From Bog-756 sp963725395 (lineage in GTDB: Bacteria; Actinomycetota; Acidimicrobiia; Acidimicrobiales; RAAP-2): a stretch of DNA of 64,000 nucleotides. Position 1 is the stretch's first letter; the number at the start of each line of letters is the position of its first letter. A model generated the notes under the pieces. The model saw only the letters and a list, made by a program, of their open reading frames with translations, was not told the DNA's origin and did no database searches. Shown here in pieces: positions 1-8,464 of the stretch. The stretch spans positions 1-64,000 of the forward strand of contig CAVRYH010000013.1 in NCBI GenBank assembly GCA_963725395.1, given 5' to 3'. The translations under genes were made by a program, and so were the position numbers.

Positions 1-1
1 C

Positions 2-633
2 GACGCTGACGTGCCCCCGCTGATCGGGCCCGAGCCGACCCGGGTTGCTGATCCCTTCGTCCCGACGGGTCTGGATGTCGGGATGGCCCTGCTCCTCGAA
101 CCCGAGCACGGCCATCGCACCACCGAGTTGGCAACACTGATCGGACGTTCACCGGGACGGGTGTCGAGATCCTGGGTGCCTTGCGTGAACGGGGACTCGT
201 CGATCGCACCGGTCGGCCATCGATTCCCGATCTGTTTAACGAGATGGCCGATGCCTGGGACCGGCATGGCGGCCGTGGGAGCCTTCCCGAGTCCGACTCC
301 GACCTCTACCGGCTCTCAGGGACCCTGGGGGCCGTATGGCATCAGGCTCCGGTTGTGGCCACGGCGGACTGGCCGGCCGAGCTCTACGTGGAGAGCCAGA
401 GCGAGCTACGAAGCGTGCTCCGCTCCCACGGTGTGTCCCCTGGTACACCGTCCGCTGGACGGGTGGCGGTGTGCCCCTCCCGGTACGGGTGGTCGGTACC
501 GGCGCAGCTACCGGACCACTACTTTCCGGTGGCCAATCACATCGTGGTCGCCCTCGACCTGGCCCAGGATCGCGGTCGGGGCCGGGAGATCCTCGAAGGA
601 TGGAATCCGAAAGGCCGCGTCCGTGTCTGGTGA
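2..633 (+). pseudogene. Winged-helix-type regulator, frameshifted, cut by left edge
   Basis: One protein is split over two reading frames. The first frame is open from the window edge and carries a helix-turn-helix that ends in TELATLIGRSPGRVS. Near base 165 the similarity moves to another frame with EILGALRERGLVDRTGRP, the recognition helix and wing, and then runs about 150 residues to the stop at 631-633, ending GREILEGWNPKGRVRVW. One missing base near 165 would explain the break. The downstream nucleotidyltransferase starts 11 bases before this stop, so the two were translated together. A DNA-binding protein paired with an AbiEii-like nucleotidyltransferase recalls AbiE-type toxin-antitoxin operons, but this regulator is not clearly AbiEi; that reading is an inference. 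A sequencing error is an alternative to true decay, although the next gene is broken as well. Confidence 0.6.
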
Positions 634-1398
634 GATCCTCCTTCTCGATGGGCCGGGTGGGTCGGCGTCGCGTCTGGTCGGTGCCTTGCACACGCTCACC
701 CAGGAGGTGCCATCGTCCGAGTTCGCACTCATCGGTGGCCTGGCTGTAGTGACCAGGCTCGGTCGGGTCCACCGCGTCACCGACGATCTCGACGCGGCCG
801 CACAGAGCGTTGACGGCGGCCCCTCCCGTCTCTCGATCCTGGTGGGCGGTGGCGAGAGCGGGCGAGCGCGCCATCCGATTGAGGGTGTCAAGGTCGACTG
901 CATCGATGTCGGGTCCATTCCGGCTGCCGACCTCGACCCAGGGGAGCTTCCTGAAGATCAGTTCGATCGGGCCTTCATCCTGGCTCATCGCTGGGCGCTC
1001 GACTCGGCGACGCCAGCCTCGCTGACCGTTGTCTCGGGGGAACAGGTCCCGGTGGCCACGGTGACCTGCCGTGTGGCCACGCCTGCGGCCCTCGTGGCGA
1101 TGAAGCTCCAGTCGGCGCCTCGTCGACGGGCCGAGCAGGCGCACAAGGGGCCGAACGACTACGGGGATCTGTACGCCTGTTTACCCAACCAGAGTCGATG
1201 GCCGGGATCGCCACTGACCTGCCGGGTGCTCCCCATGGGCTCGGCCAGTGGTGCGCTCAACGCATCGAACTCGAATTCATCACGGGTGCTGCCCGGACTG
1301 CCCGGGCGATCCGACAGACCATGCTCGCCGACCCTCCGACTCCCGCAGACATCGAGTCGCCCGGTCGCTCGGTGCTGACCCGGATCGGACGAGGGTAG
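623..1398 (+). pseudogene. AbiEii-like nucleotidyltransferase, frameshifted near its 3' end
   Basis: The gene starts at GTG 623 inside the upstream reading frame. The N-terminal half carries a nucleotidyltransferase signature, ALIGGLAVVTRLGRVHRVTDDLDA (GG, then R-x-T-x-DLD), as in the AbiEii/AbiGii family, followed near residue 160 by a Lys/Arg-rich stretch and PNDYGDLYA. Around 1170-1195 the protein changes frame: the natural C-terminus (IATDLPGAPHGLGQW, then FITGAARTARAIRQT) lies in the other frame and ends at 1396-1398. The shift has the same direction as in the preceding gene. AbiEii proteins transfer nucleotides, in studied cases to tRNA acceptor ends, and act as toxins; whether this member did so is unknown. 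It is probably inactive as written. Confidence 0.6.
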
Positions 1399-1447
1399 AA
1401 GTTCGTGTATGGGGAGGGAATCTCCGGAGGGGAATTGAGCGACTTCA

Positions 1448-1512
1448 AACCTTCTGATCAAACCTTCTGACTCGGTCTTTCAAGGGGTGAAAAAGTGGTC
1501 AAAACCTTCTGA
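1448..1512. repeat. Three direct copies of AACCTTCTGA
   Basis: The decamer AACCTTCTGA occurs at 1448-1457, 1461-1470 and 1503-1512 in a stretch (1399-1684) that is clearly lower in G+C than its surroundings and has no gene. Its reverse complement, TCAGAAGGTT, is found at 1692-1701 inside the truncated tRNA. Repeats of this kind beside a tRNA 3' end resemble recombinase binding sites at the edge of an integrated element, which is an inference. Confidence 0.55.
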
Positions 1513-1684
1513 TTCGCCTGCCTGCAAGGAACGAATTTAGCCAACGAAAAAGCCGACAATTGGGTCCCAGGGCGTAGCATCAGTCCCAGCCGATTTCGCG
1601 GTCCGAAAATCACACCCCATCTGAACTGGGTATTTGAGACATTTTGGGACTTGGCGGGACCTCCTGAAACGACCCCGAGGCGCG

Positions 1685-1726
1685 CTACGGATCAGAAGGT
1701 TGCAGGTTCGAATCCTGCCGAGCGCG
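1685..1726 (+). other. 3' half of tRNA-Arg(ACG), probable attachment-site scar
   Basis: The segment reads as anticodon loop CTACGGA (anticodon ACG), 3' anticodon stem TCAGA, variable loop AGGTT, T arm GCAGG-TTCGAAT-CCTGC with a perfect 5-bp stem, then acceptor strand CGAGCGC. The sequence before it does not pair as a D arm, 5' anticodon stem or 5' acceptor strand, so no complete tRNA can form. Integrases commonly use tRNA 3' halves as attachment sites and leave exactly this kind of fragment. The IS481 element begins only a few bases downstream. Confidence 0.75.
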
Positions 1727-1733
1727 CTGTGTG

Positions 1734-2939
1734 ATGTCCCTGGACATCGCGGACAGACGAACCTATGCAGGCTACGTGACCTCCGCCTTCGAGGCGAGTG
1801 GCTGGTAGTCCTTGCCGGGGTCGAGGGTGAGGTGCCTGAGCAGTTCGCCCTCCTCGCTCAGCACCCGGATGTCGAGATCGGCGACCAGGACGACGATCCG
1901 CCGCCCCGTGTGGGCCCGTCCCACTCCGACGTGGTGGAGCCTGGTCCCGTGTCGCAGGGTGAAGACCCCGGTCTTGTCGATCTTGTCGTGGCGTACCCGG
2001 GTGTGGGGGGCCATGGGGTACTTGTCGGGGTCCGGGGTGGCCTTCTCGAGCGCATCAAAAGCCTGTCTCGGTGGGACCATCCCCCGGGCCGAGTGGGGCC
2101 GGGTCTCGTTGTAGTACCGGACGAAGTAGTCGACCTGTCCCTGGAGGTCGGCGATGGTGGCCGCCGGGTCCTGTTTGCGCAGCCAGCGTTTGAGGGTCTG
2201 GTGGAAGCGCTCGATCTTGCCCTGGGTCTGGGGATGGTAGGGCTTGCCGTGCTTGATGGCGATGCCGAGCGTGGCGAGCTCGGTCTCGAAGCCACAGCGT
2301 CCGTTGCGGAACGGCGCGGTGAAGATGCAGCCGTTGTCGGTCAACATCGGGGCGGGCGGCCCGAAACGGCCCACACCCTGGTAGAACGCGGCGACCGTGA
2401 CCATCCGGGAGTAGTCGTCGACGAAGTCGAGGATCTCCACCCCGGTCCCGTCGGCCAGGGACCAGTGGGTCATGTCGGCCTGCCAGGTCTCGTTGGGCAG
2501 GTGGGCTTCGAACCGCTGCCAGGACTGTCGGGGCCGTTTCTGGGGCTGGGGGACGACGAACCCCCGTCGCACCAGCACCCGGTGGATGGTGGAGCGACCC
2601 GGTGCGGTCCCGTGGCGCTGGGCCGGGTGGTACTGGATCGCCAGTGGACCGGCGTCGAAGCCCTCCTCGGACAGCTGTTTGCGGATCAGCACGATCTCGT
2701 TCTCGAGCGCCACGTCGAGCTGGGTCGGGCGGCGGTGGGGTGCCGTCGACTTCGGGCCCAGTGCCTCGTAGCCGCCGGCTCGGAACACGACCACCTGCTT
2801 GGCCACCCAGGACTTCGACATGTCGAGAGACGAGGCCACCGATCGGACGGACCGGCCTTCGATCAGGACGGCGTCAACGGCGTAGCGGGCACGATCCATG
2901 GACACCACCTGAGCAGGTGTCCACGATGTCCTGGGACAT
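1734..2939 (-). mobile_element. IS481-family insertion sequence with 22-bp terminal inverted repeats
   Basis: The left end at 1734-1755 (ATGTCCCTGGACATCGCGG then ACA) and the reverse complement of the right end at 2918-2939 (ATGTCCCAGGACATCGTGG then ACA) agree at 20 of 22 positions, and they bracket one DDE transposase gene on the minus strand. Each end also contains a short inner palindrome (GTCC/GGAC). I could not define a target-site duplication with confidence. The element lies directly next to the tRNA fragment. Confidence 0.75.
1772..2899 (-). CDS. IS481-family DDE transposase
   Basis: The 375-residue protein has an N-terminal helix-turn-helix (RSVRSVASSLDMSKSWVAKQ) followed by an rve-type integrase core. 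The catalytic acidic residues are visible: D in WQADMTHW, D in MLTDNG and E in QTQGKIERFHQTLKRWL. The C-terminus is a small beta-rich segment ending LRHLTLDPGKDYQ. ATG 2899 was chosen over two GTG codons just upstream. Between DDYSRMVTVAAFYQ and RFGPPAPMLTDNG the spacing is about 14 residues shorter than I expect for this family, so an in-frame deletion may have removed a helix between the first two catalytic residues and the enzyme may be inactive. That last point rests on remembered family spacing. Confidence 0.85.
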   Translation of the reverse strand: MDRARYAVDAVLIEGRSVRSVASSLDMSKSWVAKQVVVFRAGGYEALGPKSTAPHRRPTQLDVALENEIVLIRKQLSEEGFDAGPLAIQYHPAQRHGTAPGRSTIHRVLVRRGFVVPQPQKRPRQSWQRFEAHLPNETWQADMTHWSLADGTGVEILDFVDDYSRMVTVAAFYQGVGRFGPPAPMLTDNGCIFTAPFRNGRCGFETELATLGIAIKHGKPYHPQTQGKIERFHQTLKRWLRKQDPAATIADLQGQVDYFVRYYNETRPHSARGMVPPRQAFDALEKATPDPDKYPMAPHTRVRHDKIDKTGVFTLRHGTRLHHVGVGRAHTGRRIVVLVADLDIRVLSEEGELLRHLTLDPGKDYQPLASKAEVT

Positions 2940-3008
2940 GGTGTCCACTAAGTCATGGAACCAGACAACACTCCCTCCGCTTTGTGATCTCGCGCGACAT
3001 AAGCGACG

Positions 3009-3300
3009 ATGTCGCGAGACATCGTAGACAAGGTCTTTGGGTCAAGGCGTGCGCTGATAGTCCTTGGTCGGGTCGAGGACGAGGTGCCGGAGGGGTGAGC
3101 CGTCCAGGCCAACCAACTCGGTGTCAAGTCCCTCGATGAGCATGGCCACGCGCCAATCGGCACAGTGAAGGCCGAGTCCACTTTGTCGGGCGTCGTTGAC
3201 CGGACGAACGGTGGTCGCCACCTTGACGCCGAGCGGGCCATCGGCGGTTGACCCATCGGTGGACCACCAGACCTCTGTCTGTCTCCACCATCCACGTCAT
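3009..3300 (-). mobile_element. Remnant of a second IS481-like element: end repeat plus transposase C-terminus
   Basis: Bases 3009-3030 match the left terminal repeat of the neighbouring element in the outer ATGTC and the inner GACATCG and GACA blocks. Reading the minus strand up to a stop at 3042-3044 gives RVAMLIEGLDTELVGLDGSP and then LRHLVLDPTKDYQRTP, which parallels the end of the neighbouring transposase (VVLVADLDIRVLSEEGELLRH, then LTLDPGKDYQ). The frame opens only near 3300 and no catalytic core is left. Two related elements therefore lie head to tail, the second one almost completely deleted. Confidence 0.6.
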
Positions 3301-3476
3301 CGAGCTCTTAAAGCTGGCGATGCAGCTGGTGGGCTAAGGCCCACTCGATGAGCTGCCGATGTGGGGGGAAGGGATTCGCCGCAGCACCCGAACTCGGTCT
3401 GCGCGGTAAATCTCATGGGCAATGGACGACCGGCAGGAGTCAGAAGCGAGATGATCCAACGGTGGGCCGAAAGGCG

Positions 3477-4748
3477 ATGACCGATACGACACAGGCGGTC
3501 ACGCGCACAGACGACGTCGATCGGCTCATTCGGATGGTGAGCAAGTTCCTCCTGCGGAACAGCGCCGAGGGCACCTTCGATCTCCACCTTCAGTTGCGGG
3601 ACATCGGTAGAGCCTACGGCGTGGACATCGAGTCGCTGGCAATGATGGAGGGGCTTGTGGTGGTCATCACCCATGCGGACGGTAGCCAAAGGAGCGATAT
3701 CGTCCACGCCCAACCGTCACTGGAGCGGCTCGACCAGGTTTCTCACTTCAAGCAGTTGGAACAGCTGATCGTGTCGGGCAAGCTCACGGCGTGCGCGGCC
3801 GTTCGTCGCCTCGAGGCGCTGGAGAAGCGACGCCCACCGTTCCCCTGGTGGGTTCGGTTCGTCGGCGTGATGCTGTTCGCGGCGGGTTTCGCCCCAAGCG
3901 TCCAAGCGAACTGGCGGCAACTGGGAGGATCGCTCATCCTGGGCGCAGTGATGGCCACGGTGTATCTCGTCGGTGAGCGCATTGCAGTACTCCGGATCAT
4001 TCTGCCCCTCGTTGCGGCAACTGCAGTCTCCCTGGTGGCCTTCACATGCCTTCACATCGCCCACGCCCATGGTGGACCGGTCCTGGTGATGGTGCCCGCC
4101 CTGTTCGTGATGATCCCCGGGGACTTCCTGTGCGCCGCGGCGGCTGAGGTGGCGGTAGGACAGTTCACGGTGGGCACCATCCGATTGGTCCAATCCTTTC
4201 TCGTGCTGTTCGAGTTGGCAGCCGGGGTGATCATCGGTGCGGCGATCAGTGGCGCGGGGACGTCGTCATTGATCTCGTCCACCACCGTCGACAACATGCC
4301 TTGGATCCTGACTGCGCTGGCATGGATCCCATTCACCATCGGTATGGGCCTGACCTTCTGTGCCCGGCCTCGCGACCTGCGCTGGCTTTTGCTTGGCGTG
4401 TACGTGGCGTGGAGCACCCAGCTGCTGGGGACGTGGTTCTTCGGTGCTGCGGCCGGCACGTTCCTCGCTGCGTTCGTCCTCACCGCGGCGGGGGTGTGGT
4501 TGGGTCGCAAACCGGGCCGACCGCCGACACTGGTGATCATCCTCGGCGGAGTCTTCGTCCTGACCGTGGGTTCCATGGCACTTCGCGGCATCACGACGCT
4601 GGCCGGTGGACATCTCCTCGAGAGCTTCCACGATCTCGCTAATTTCACGGAGGTCGCCGGCGGCCTCACGTTCGGGATGATTGTCGGGACGACGGTTGCG
4701 GTCGTGGTCCTCCGAAGAATGGGCAGCAGCCGCCCCCGAATGCTCTGA
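3477..4748 (+). CDS. ThrE-like threonine/serine exporter family protein
   Basis: The 423-residue protein has a soluble N-terminal part of about 115 residues followed by roughly ten hydrophobic segments beginning at PFPWWVRFVGVMLFAAGF. This is the layout of the ThrE family (DUF1212-type N-terminal domain fused to a second membrane domain), whose founding member exports threonine and serine by proton antiport in Corynebacterium. LERLDQVSHFKQLEQLIVSG near residue 80 and the PGDFLCAAAAEVAVGQ segment fit this family. ATG 3477 follows a weak purine stretch (CGAAAGGCG). The gene stands alone between IS debris and an oxidoreductase, so its actual substrate cannot be read from context. Confidence 0.8.
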   Translation: MTDTTQAVTRTDDVDRLIRMVSKFLLRNSAEGTFDLHLQLRDIGRAYGVDIESLAMMEGLVVVITHADGSQRSDIVHAQPSLERLDQVSHFKQLEQLIVSGKLTACAAVRRLEALEKRRPPFPWWVRFVGVMLFAAGFAPSVQANWRQLGGSLILGAVMATVYLVGERIAVLRIILPLVAATAVSLVAFTCLHIAHAHGGPVLVMVPALFVMIPGDFLCAAAAEVAVGQFTVGTIRLVQSFLVLFELAAGVIIGAAISGAGTSSLISSTTVDNMPWILTALAWIPFTIGMGLTFCARPRDLRWLLLGVYVAWSTQLLGTWFFGAAAGTFLAAFVLTAAGVWLGRKPGRPPTLVIILGGVFVLTVGSMALRGITTLAGGHLLESFHDLANFTEVAGGLTFGMIVGTTVAVVVLRRMGSSRPRML

Positions 4749-4851
4749 CCGGACGAAGGCGCGTCCCCGCCCGGCGTCCCGGTCGGCGCGGCGGCCACCC
4801 CGCCCACTCGACGCCTGAGACGGATGTCGCCGGTCACCGGCCGGCCAGACG

Positions 4852-4857
4852 TAACGT
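4852..4857 (+). promoter_or_regulatory. -10 box TAACGT of a leaderless gene
   Basis: TAACGT stands 6 bases before ATG 4864, which places transcription start at or next to the start codon. No Shine-Dalgarno sequence is present. Confidence 0.7.
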
Positions 4858-4863
4858 GGGTCC

Positions 4864-5694
4864 ATGCGCTTCGCATTCAAGACTTCGCCGCAGGATACGA
4901 CCTGGTCCGACATGCTTGCCGTGTGGAGGGCGGCCGACGACATCGAGACGTTCGAGTCGGGCTGGACCTTCGATCACTTCTATCCGATCTTTTCCGACAG
5001 CACCGGCCCTTGTTTGGAGGGATGGGTCACTCTCACGGCGTTGGCCCAGGCGACGACCCGGCTGCGCATGGGAACTCTGGTGACCGGCATCCATTATCGC
5101 CACCCGGCGATTCTCGCCAACATGGCGGCCACCCTCGACATCGTGTCGGGTGGCCGACTGGAGCTCGGCATCGGAGCCGGGTGGAACAAGGAGGAGTCGG
5201 GCGCCTACGGGATCGAGCTCGGAACACCGGGCCAGCGCAGCGACCGCTTCGAGGAGGCCTGTGAGGTGATCGTCGGGCTCCTCTCGCAGGAGTCGACGAC
5301 CTTCAGGGGTCAGTACTACCACCTGAGCGATGCCCGCAACGAGCCCAAGCCGGTGCAGCGGCCCCACCCGCCGATCTGTGTCGGTGGTAGCGGTGAGAGG
5401 AGGACGCTACGCACCGCGGCCCGGTTCGCCCAGCACTGGAACTTCGTAGGTGGCACGCCGGAGGAGTTCGCCCGCAAGCGCGAGATATTGCATCAGCACT
5501 GCGAGGATCTCGGTCGCGACCCGGAGGAGATCCTCCTCTCCAGCCATGTCATATTCGCCGGCGACCCGAAAGCCACCGCCGAGCAGGCCGCTGCGCTGGC
5601 CGGCGTGGGCGCCGAGCTGGGCATCGTCTACCTCCGCCCGCCCCTGGATCCCGGAGTACTCGAGCCGCTCGCCACCGTCCTGGGCGAGCTCTAA
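4864..5694 (+). CDS. F420-dependent LLM-class oxidoreductase, Rv1855c-like
   Basis: The 276-residue protein is a luciferase-like TIM-barrel flavin/F420 enzyme. Typical elements are ESGWTFDHFYPIFSD (residues 31-45), VTGIHYRHPAILANMAATLD (73-92) and the SGGRLELGIGAGWNKEE signature (95-111), and ICVGGSGERRTLRTAARFA later on. The order and wording match what I know as the Rv1855c subfamily. Such enzymes transfer hydride between F420 and small organic molecules; the substrate is unknown. The start is fixed by a -10 box 6 bases upstream. The gene is a single transcription unit converging on the TetR gene. Confidence 0.88.
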   Translation: MRFAFKTSPQDTTWSDMLAVWRAADDIETFESGWTFDHFYPIFSDSTGPCLEGWVTLTALAQATTRLRMGTLVTGIHYRHPAILANMAATLDIVSGGRLELGIGAGWNKEESGAYGIELGTPGQRSDRFEEACEVIVGLLSQESTTFRGQYYHLSDARNEPKPVQRPHPPICVGGSGERRTLRTAARFAQHWNFVGGTPEEFARKREILHQHCEDLGRDPEEILLSSHVIFAGDPKATAEQAAALAGVGAELGIVYLRPPLDPGVLEPLATVLGEL

Positions 5695-5782
5695 GGCAAC
5701 GACGACAACTCCTCATCCAGACCAAGCTCCCGCCAGCCGATCAGCCGCGGAAGCCACCCACTGACGGACGAGTCGGCTCGGT

Positions 5783-6523
5783 TCAACCGTGGGAAATGCC
5801 TCGCAAGTTGTCGAACTCGGTGAGGGACGGTTCGGCGAGCTCGGCAGCCTTGAGGAAGTCGCTGTGAATGATGTCGTTCAGCGCGGCGAATGAAGTTGCG
5901 TGCTCGACGTGCCGAAAGGCAGACCGCACTCGGACTTGGACCAAGCCGGCGATGACGAATGTGGCGAACTGCACTTCGGGGTCCATCGGGTCCGCGCCGA
6001 TTCTCTGCGCAAGTGCGGTGGACACCTCGTCGATGAAGTGTGGAAGATCGGCGAATCGCGCCGCGACGAGCGTCGGCGACGTGGTGGCGATCTCGCAGAA
6101 GCGGCGGATCAGGTGCATCTGGCGGGCATCGTCCAAGGCCTCCAATCGGCCCGGGTGAATCTCGCTGGCTATCGATTGCACGACCACTTCGATCAGTGGA
6201 GCATTACCGCGTTCCCTCACGGCATCCGCCACGGCGTTGATCATGGGTTCGGTGCGATCGAAGAACATCGATTCCTTGGTCGTGAAGTAGTTGAACACCG
6301 TCTGCTGGGAGACCTCGGCCGCCGCCGCAATCTCGGCCACTGTCACATTGTCAAACCCGTGAACCAGGAACATCGCGGTGGCGACATCGGAGATCCGCTG
6401 ACGAAGTTGCCGCTTCTTGCGTTGGCGCAAACCTTCGCCCCGGTCCTCCGCCTCTTTGGCACGCGTGCCTTCGAAGAGACGGAGGATGGTATCCACGTCG
6501 CGTTCGTCGGTGCTCTTCATCAT
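5783..6523 (-). CDS. TetR-family transcriptional regulator of the adjacent ABC exporter
   Basis: The 246-residue protein has a Lys/Arg-rich lead (RQRKKRQLRQRI), then a TetR helix-turn-helix near residues 40-75 (FDNVTVAEIAAAAEVSQQTV, FNYFTTKESMF), and a helical C-terminal ligand/dimer domain. It is divergent from the DrrAB-like pair, with 70 bases between the two starts and a short palindrome in between, the usual arrangement of a local repressor. ATG 6523 is followed at once by a second ATG (MMKS); either could be used. The inducer is unknown but is probably a substrate of the exporter. Confidence 0.85.
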   Translation of the reverse strand: MMKSTDERDVDTILRLFEGTRAKEAEDRGEGLRQRKKRQLRQRISDVATAMFLVHGFDNVTVAEIAAAAEVSQQTVFNYFTTKESMFFDRTEPMINAVADAVRERGNAPLIEVVVQSIASEIHPGRLEALDDARQMHLIRRFCEIATTSPTLVAARFADLPHFIDEVSTALAQRIGADPMDPEVQFATFVIAGLVQVRVRSAFRHVEHATSFAALNDIIHSDFLKAAELAEPSLTEFDNLRGISHG

Positions 6524-6547
6524 GCGAACCCAGTATAGACAGAACGG

Positions 6548-6569
6548 TAGAGTTGCACTAGAGTTAGTG
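6548..6569. promoter_or_regulatory. Candidate TetR operator in the divergent promoter
   Basis: CACTA-GAGT-TAGTG (6556-6569) is a perfect inverted repeat. TAGAGTT occurs twice, at 6548-6554 and 6559-6565. It sits between the divergent TetR and ABC starts where a repressor could control both. Confidence 0.45.
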
Positions 6570-6593
6570 TGAATCAAAGTTTGGAGCCACAAT

Positions 6594-7637
6594 ATGACAA
6601 CCGAAACCTCACGAGCCGAACCCGTGAGTTTGCCGACCCGAGCCGGGCGTGATGGCTCCTTTTCGGGGGCCTCGGCCGTTGAGGCGCACGGCCTGACGAA
6701 GCTCTTCGGCTCGAATCGCGCCGTCGACGCAATCGATCTCACGGTGATGGAGGGTGAGATCTTCGGAGTGCTCGGCCCTAACGGTGCCGGCAAGACCACG
6801 ATGCTGAACATGTTGGCGACGTTGCTACCGATTGATGGCGGCGAAGCGAGGGTCTTCGGCTACGACGTTCGCAGCCAGGGCCATGAGGTTCGGCAACTCA
6901 TCGGAGTCACTGGCCAGTTCGCGTCGGTCGACGAAAACCTGACCGGCCGCGAGAACCTCTGGATGTTCGGCCGCCTGCAAGGATTGTCCTCCAAAAGGGC
7001 CCACAGCACGGCCGACGACCTGCTCGCGCAGTTCGACCTCACCGAGGCCGCCCACCGTCCTATATCCCAGTTCTCCGGGGGCATGCGCCGCCGTCTCGAT
7101 CTCGCGGCCAGCCTCATCACCAGACCCGCGCTGCTGTTCCTCGACGAGCCCACGACGGGTCTCGACCCCCGGAACCGAAGTCAGATGTGGGAAACGATCC
7201 GCAACCTGGTTGCTGAGGGATCGACCATCTTGTTGACGACCCAGTACCTCGATGAAGCCGATGCGCTGGCCGGGCGGATAGCCGTCATCGACCGCGGTCG
7301 GAAGGTTGCTGAGGGCACTCCGGTCCAGCTCAAGACCCTGATCGGCACATCGAGTCTCCGCGTCCTGATGGCCGATGCTGCCGACACGGCAGCGGCGGTC
7401 TCACTGGCTGCGGACCTGACCGGCGACACGCCGGTCGTTCCCCCGGCCGGCTCGGGATTCAGCGTCACGCTCAACGATGCCAACCAGGCCGCCGACGTCC
7501 TCGTCGCCCTTCGGAACCACCACCTCGACATCACCAACGCCACGGTCGAGCAGCCGAGTCTCGATGACGTGTTTTTCGCCCTGACCGGCCACGCCAGTGG
7601 AACCCTGACACCAGAGACCGAGGCGAGCACATCATGA
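6594..7637 (+). CDS. DrrA-like ABC transporter ATP-binding protein
   Basis: The 347-residue protein carries Walker A GPNGAGKTT (61-69), the ABC signature FSGGMRRRLDL (160-170), Walker B LLFLDEPTTGLDP (180-192) and a switch His-equivalent region TTQYLDEADAL. After the nucleotide-binding domain a C-terminal extension of about 90 residues (IDRGRKVAEGTPVQLKTLIG onward) is typical of DrrA-type drug exporters. The ATG has a GGAG 9 bases upstream. Its stop overlaps the start of the permease gene by 4 bases (ATGA), so the two form an operon, probably repressed by the divergent TetR protein. It is likely an exporter of a hydrophobic compound. Confidence 0.9.
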   Translation: MTTETSRAEPVSLPTRAGRDGSFSGASAVEAHGLTKLFGSNRAVDAIDLTVMEGEIFGVLGPNGAGKTTMLNMLATLLPIDGGEARVFGYDVRSQGHEVRQLIGVTGQFASVDENLTGRENLWMFGRLQGLSSKRAHSTADDLLAQFDLTEAAHRPISQFSGGMRRRLDLAASLITRPALLFLDEPTTGLDPRNRSQMWETIRNLVAEGSTILLTTQYLDEADALAGRIAVIDRGRKVAEGTPVQLKTLIGTSSLRVLMADAADTAAAVSLAADLTGDTPVVPPAGSGFSVTLNDANQAADVLVALRNHHLDITNATVEQPSLDDVFFALTGHASGTLTPETEASTS

Positions 7638-8464
7638 CCTCTGCCATCACGATCCCAAGCGCCCGCTCCCGACCGGCGGACCGCGACGTCAAAGCGTCAG
7701 TTCCCGTTGGAGAGGCGCTCTCCCAGATGACGACGCTGGCCTGGCGCGCCCTCGTCAAGATGAGCCGCAATCCCGAGCAGCTGGTCGACGTCACCGCGAT
7801 GCCCGTGCTGTTCACCGTGATGTTCGGACTCATGTTCGGTGGGGCCGTCTCCGGCAGCACCGCGCACTACCTGCCGACCCTTATCCCGGGAATCATCGCC
7901 ATGACCACCATCACCGCGTGTGTAGGTGCTGGCATCCAACTGCGCGAGGACATGGACAAGGGCGTGTTCGACCGCTTCCGGTCGCTGCCCATCGCCCGGA
8001 TCGCCCCACTCGCCGGACCGATGATGGCCGACCTCGCCCGTTATGCCATTGCTGCCGGCATCACGCTGACAGTCGGTGTAGTCATGGGCTACCGCCCCGG
8101 TGGCGGTGTTCTCGGCGTGCTCGCCGGCGTACTGCTCGCGGTGATCACCGGCTGGTCCATTGCCTGGATCTTCCTGTGGATCGGTACCAGGGCCAGGAGC
8201 GCCGGCGCAGTCCAGGGGATGTCCATGATGATCATGTTCCCCCTGGCCTTCCTGTCCAATGCGTTCGTCCCCGTCGACACCCTTCCGGGATGGCTCCAGG
8301 CCGTAACGCGTGTCAATCCCGTGTCTCATGTCGTCTCGGCACTTCGCGACCTGATGAACGACGGGGCCTTGACCGCTCAGGTCGGATGGGCGCTCCTCGG
8401 ATGTGCCACGGTGGCCGCGATCTTCATTCCACTCGCCGTCCACTCGTACTCCAAGCGGGTGTGA
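7634..8464 (+). CDS. DrrB-like ABC transporter permease
   Basis: The 276-residue ABC-2-type membrane protein has about six hydrophobic segments; the first follows DVTAMPVLFTVMFGLMFGGA. The cytosolic loop DMDKGVFDRFRSLPIARIAP (EAA-like, conserved in DrrB proteins) and the late motif FPLAFLSNAFVPVDTLPGWL, VNPVSHVVSALRDLM are typical of the family. It overlaps the ATPase gene by 4 bases and should form the membrane part of the same exporter. No third gene follows in the operon. Confidence 0.9.
   Translation: MTSAITIPSARSRPADRDVKASVPVGEALSQMTTLAWRALVKMSRNPEQLVDVTAMPVLFTVMFGLMFGGAVSGSTAHYLPTLIPGIIAMTTITACVGAGIQLREDMDKGVFDRFRSLPIARIAPLAGPMMADLARYAIAAGITLTVGVVMGYRPGGGVLGVLAGVLLAVITGWSIAWIFLWIGTRARSAGAVQGMSMMIMFPLAFLSNAFVPVDTLPGWLQAVTRVNPVSHVVSALRDLMNDGALTAQVGWALLGCATVAAIFIPLAVHSYSKRV

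Noticed and set aside
236..1144. Long open frame on the minus strand opposite the first two genes
   Set aside because: Arg/Pro-rich sequence without similarity, antisense to two recognisable genes; a typical high-GC shadow.
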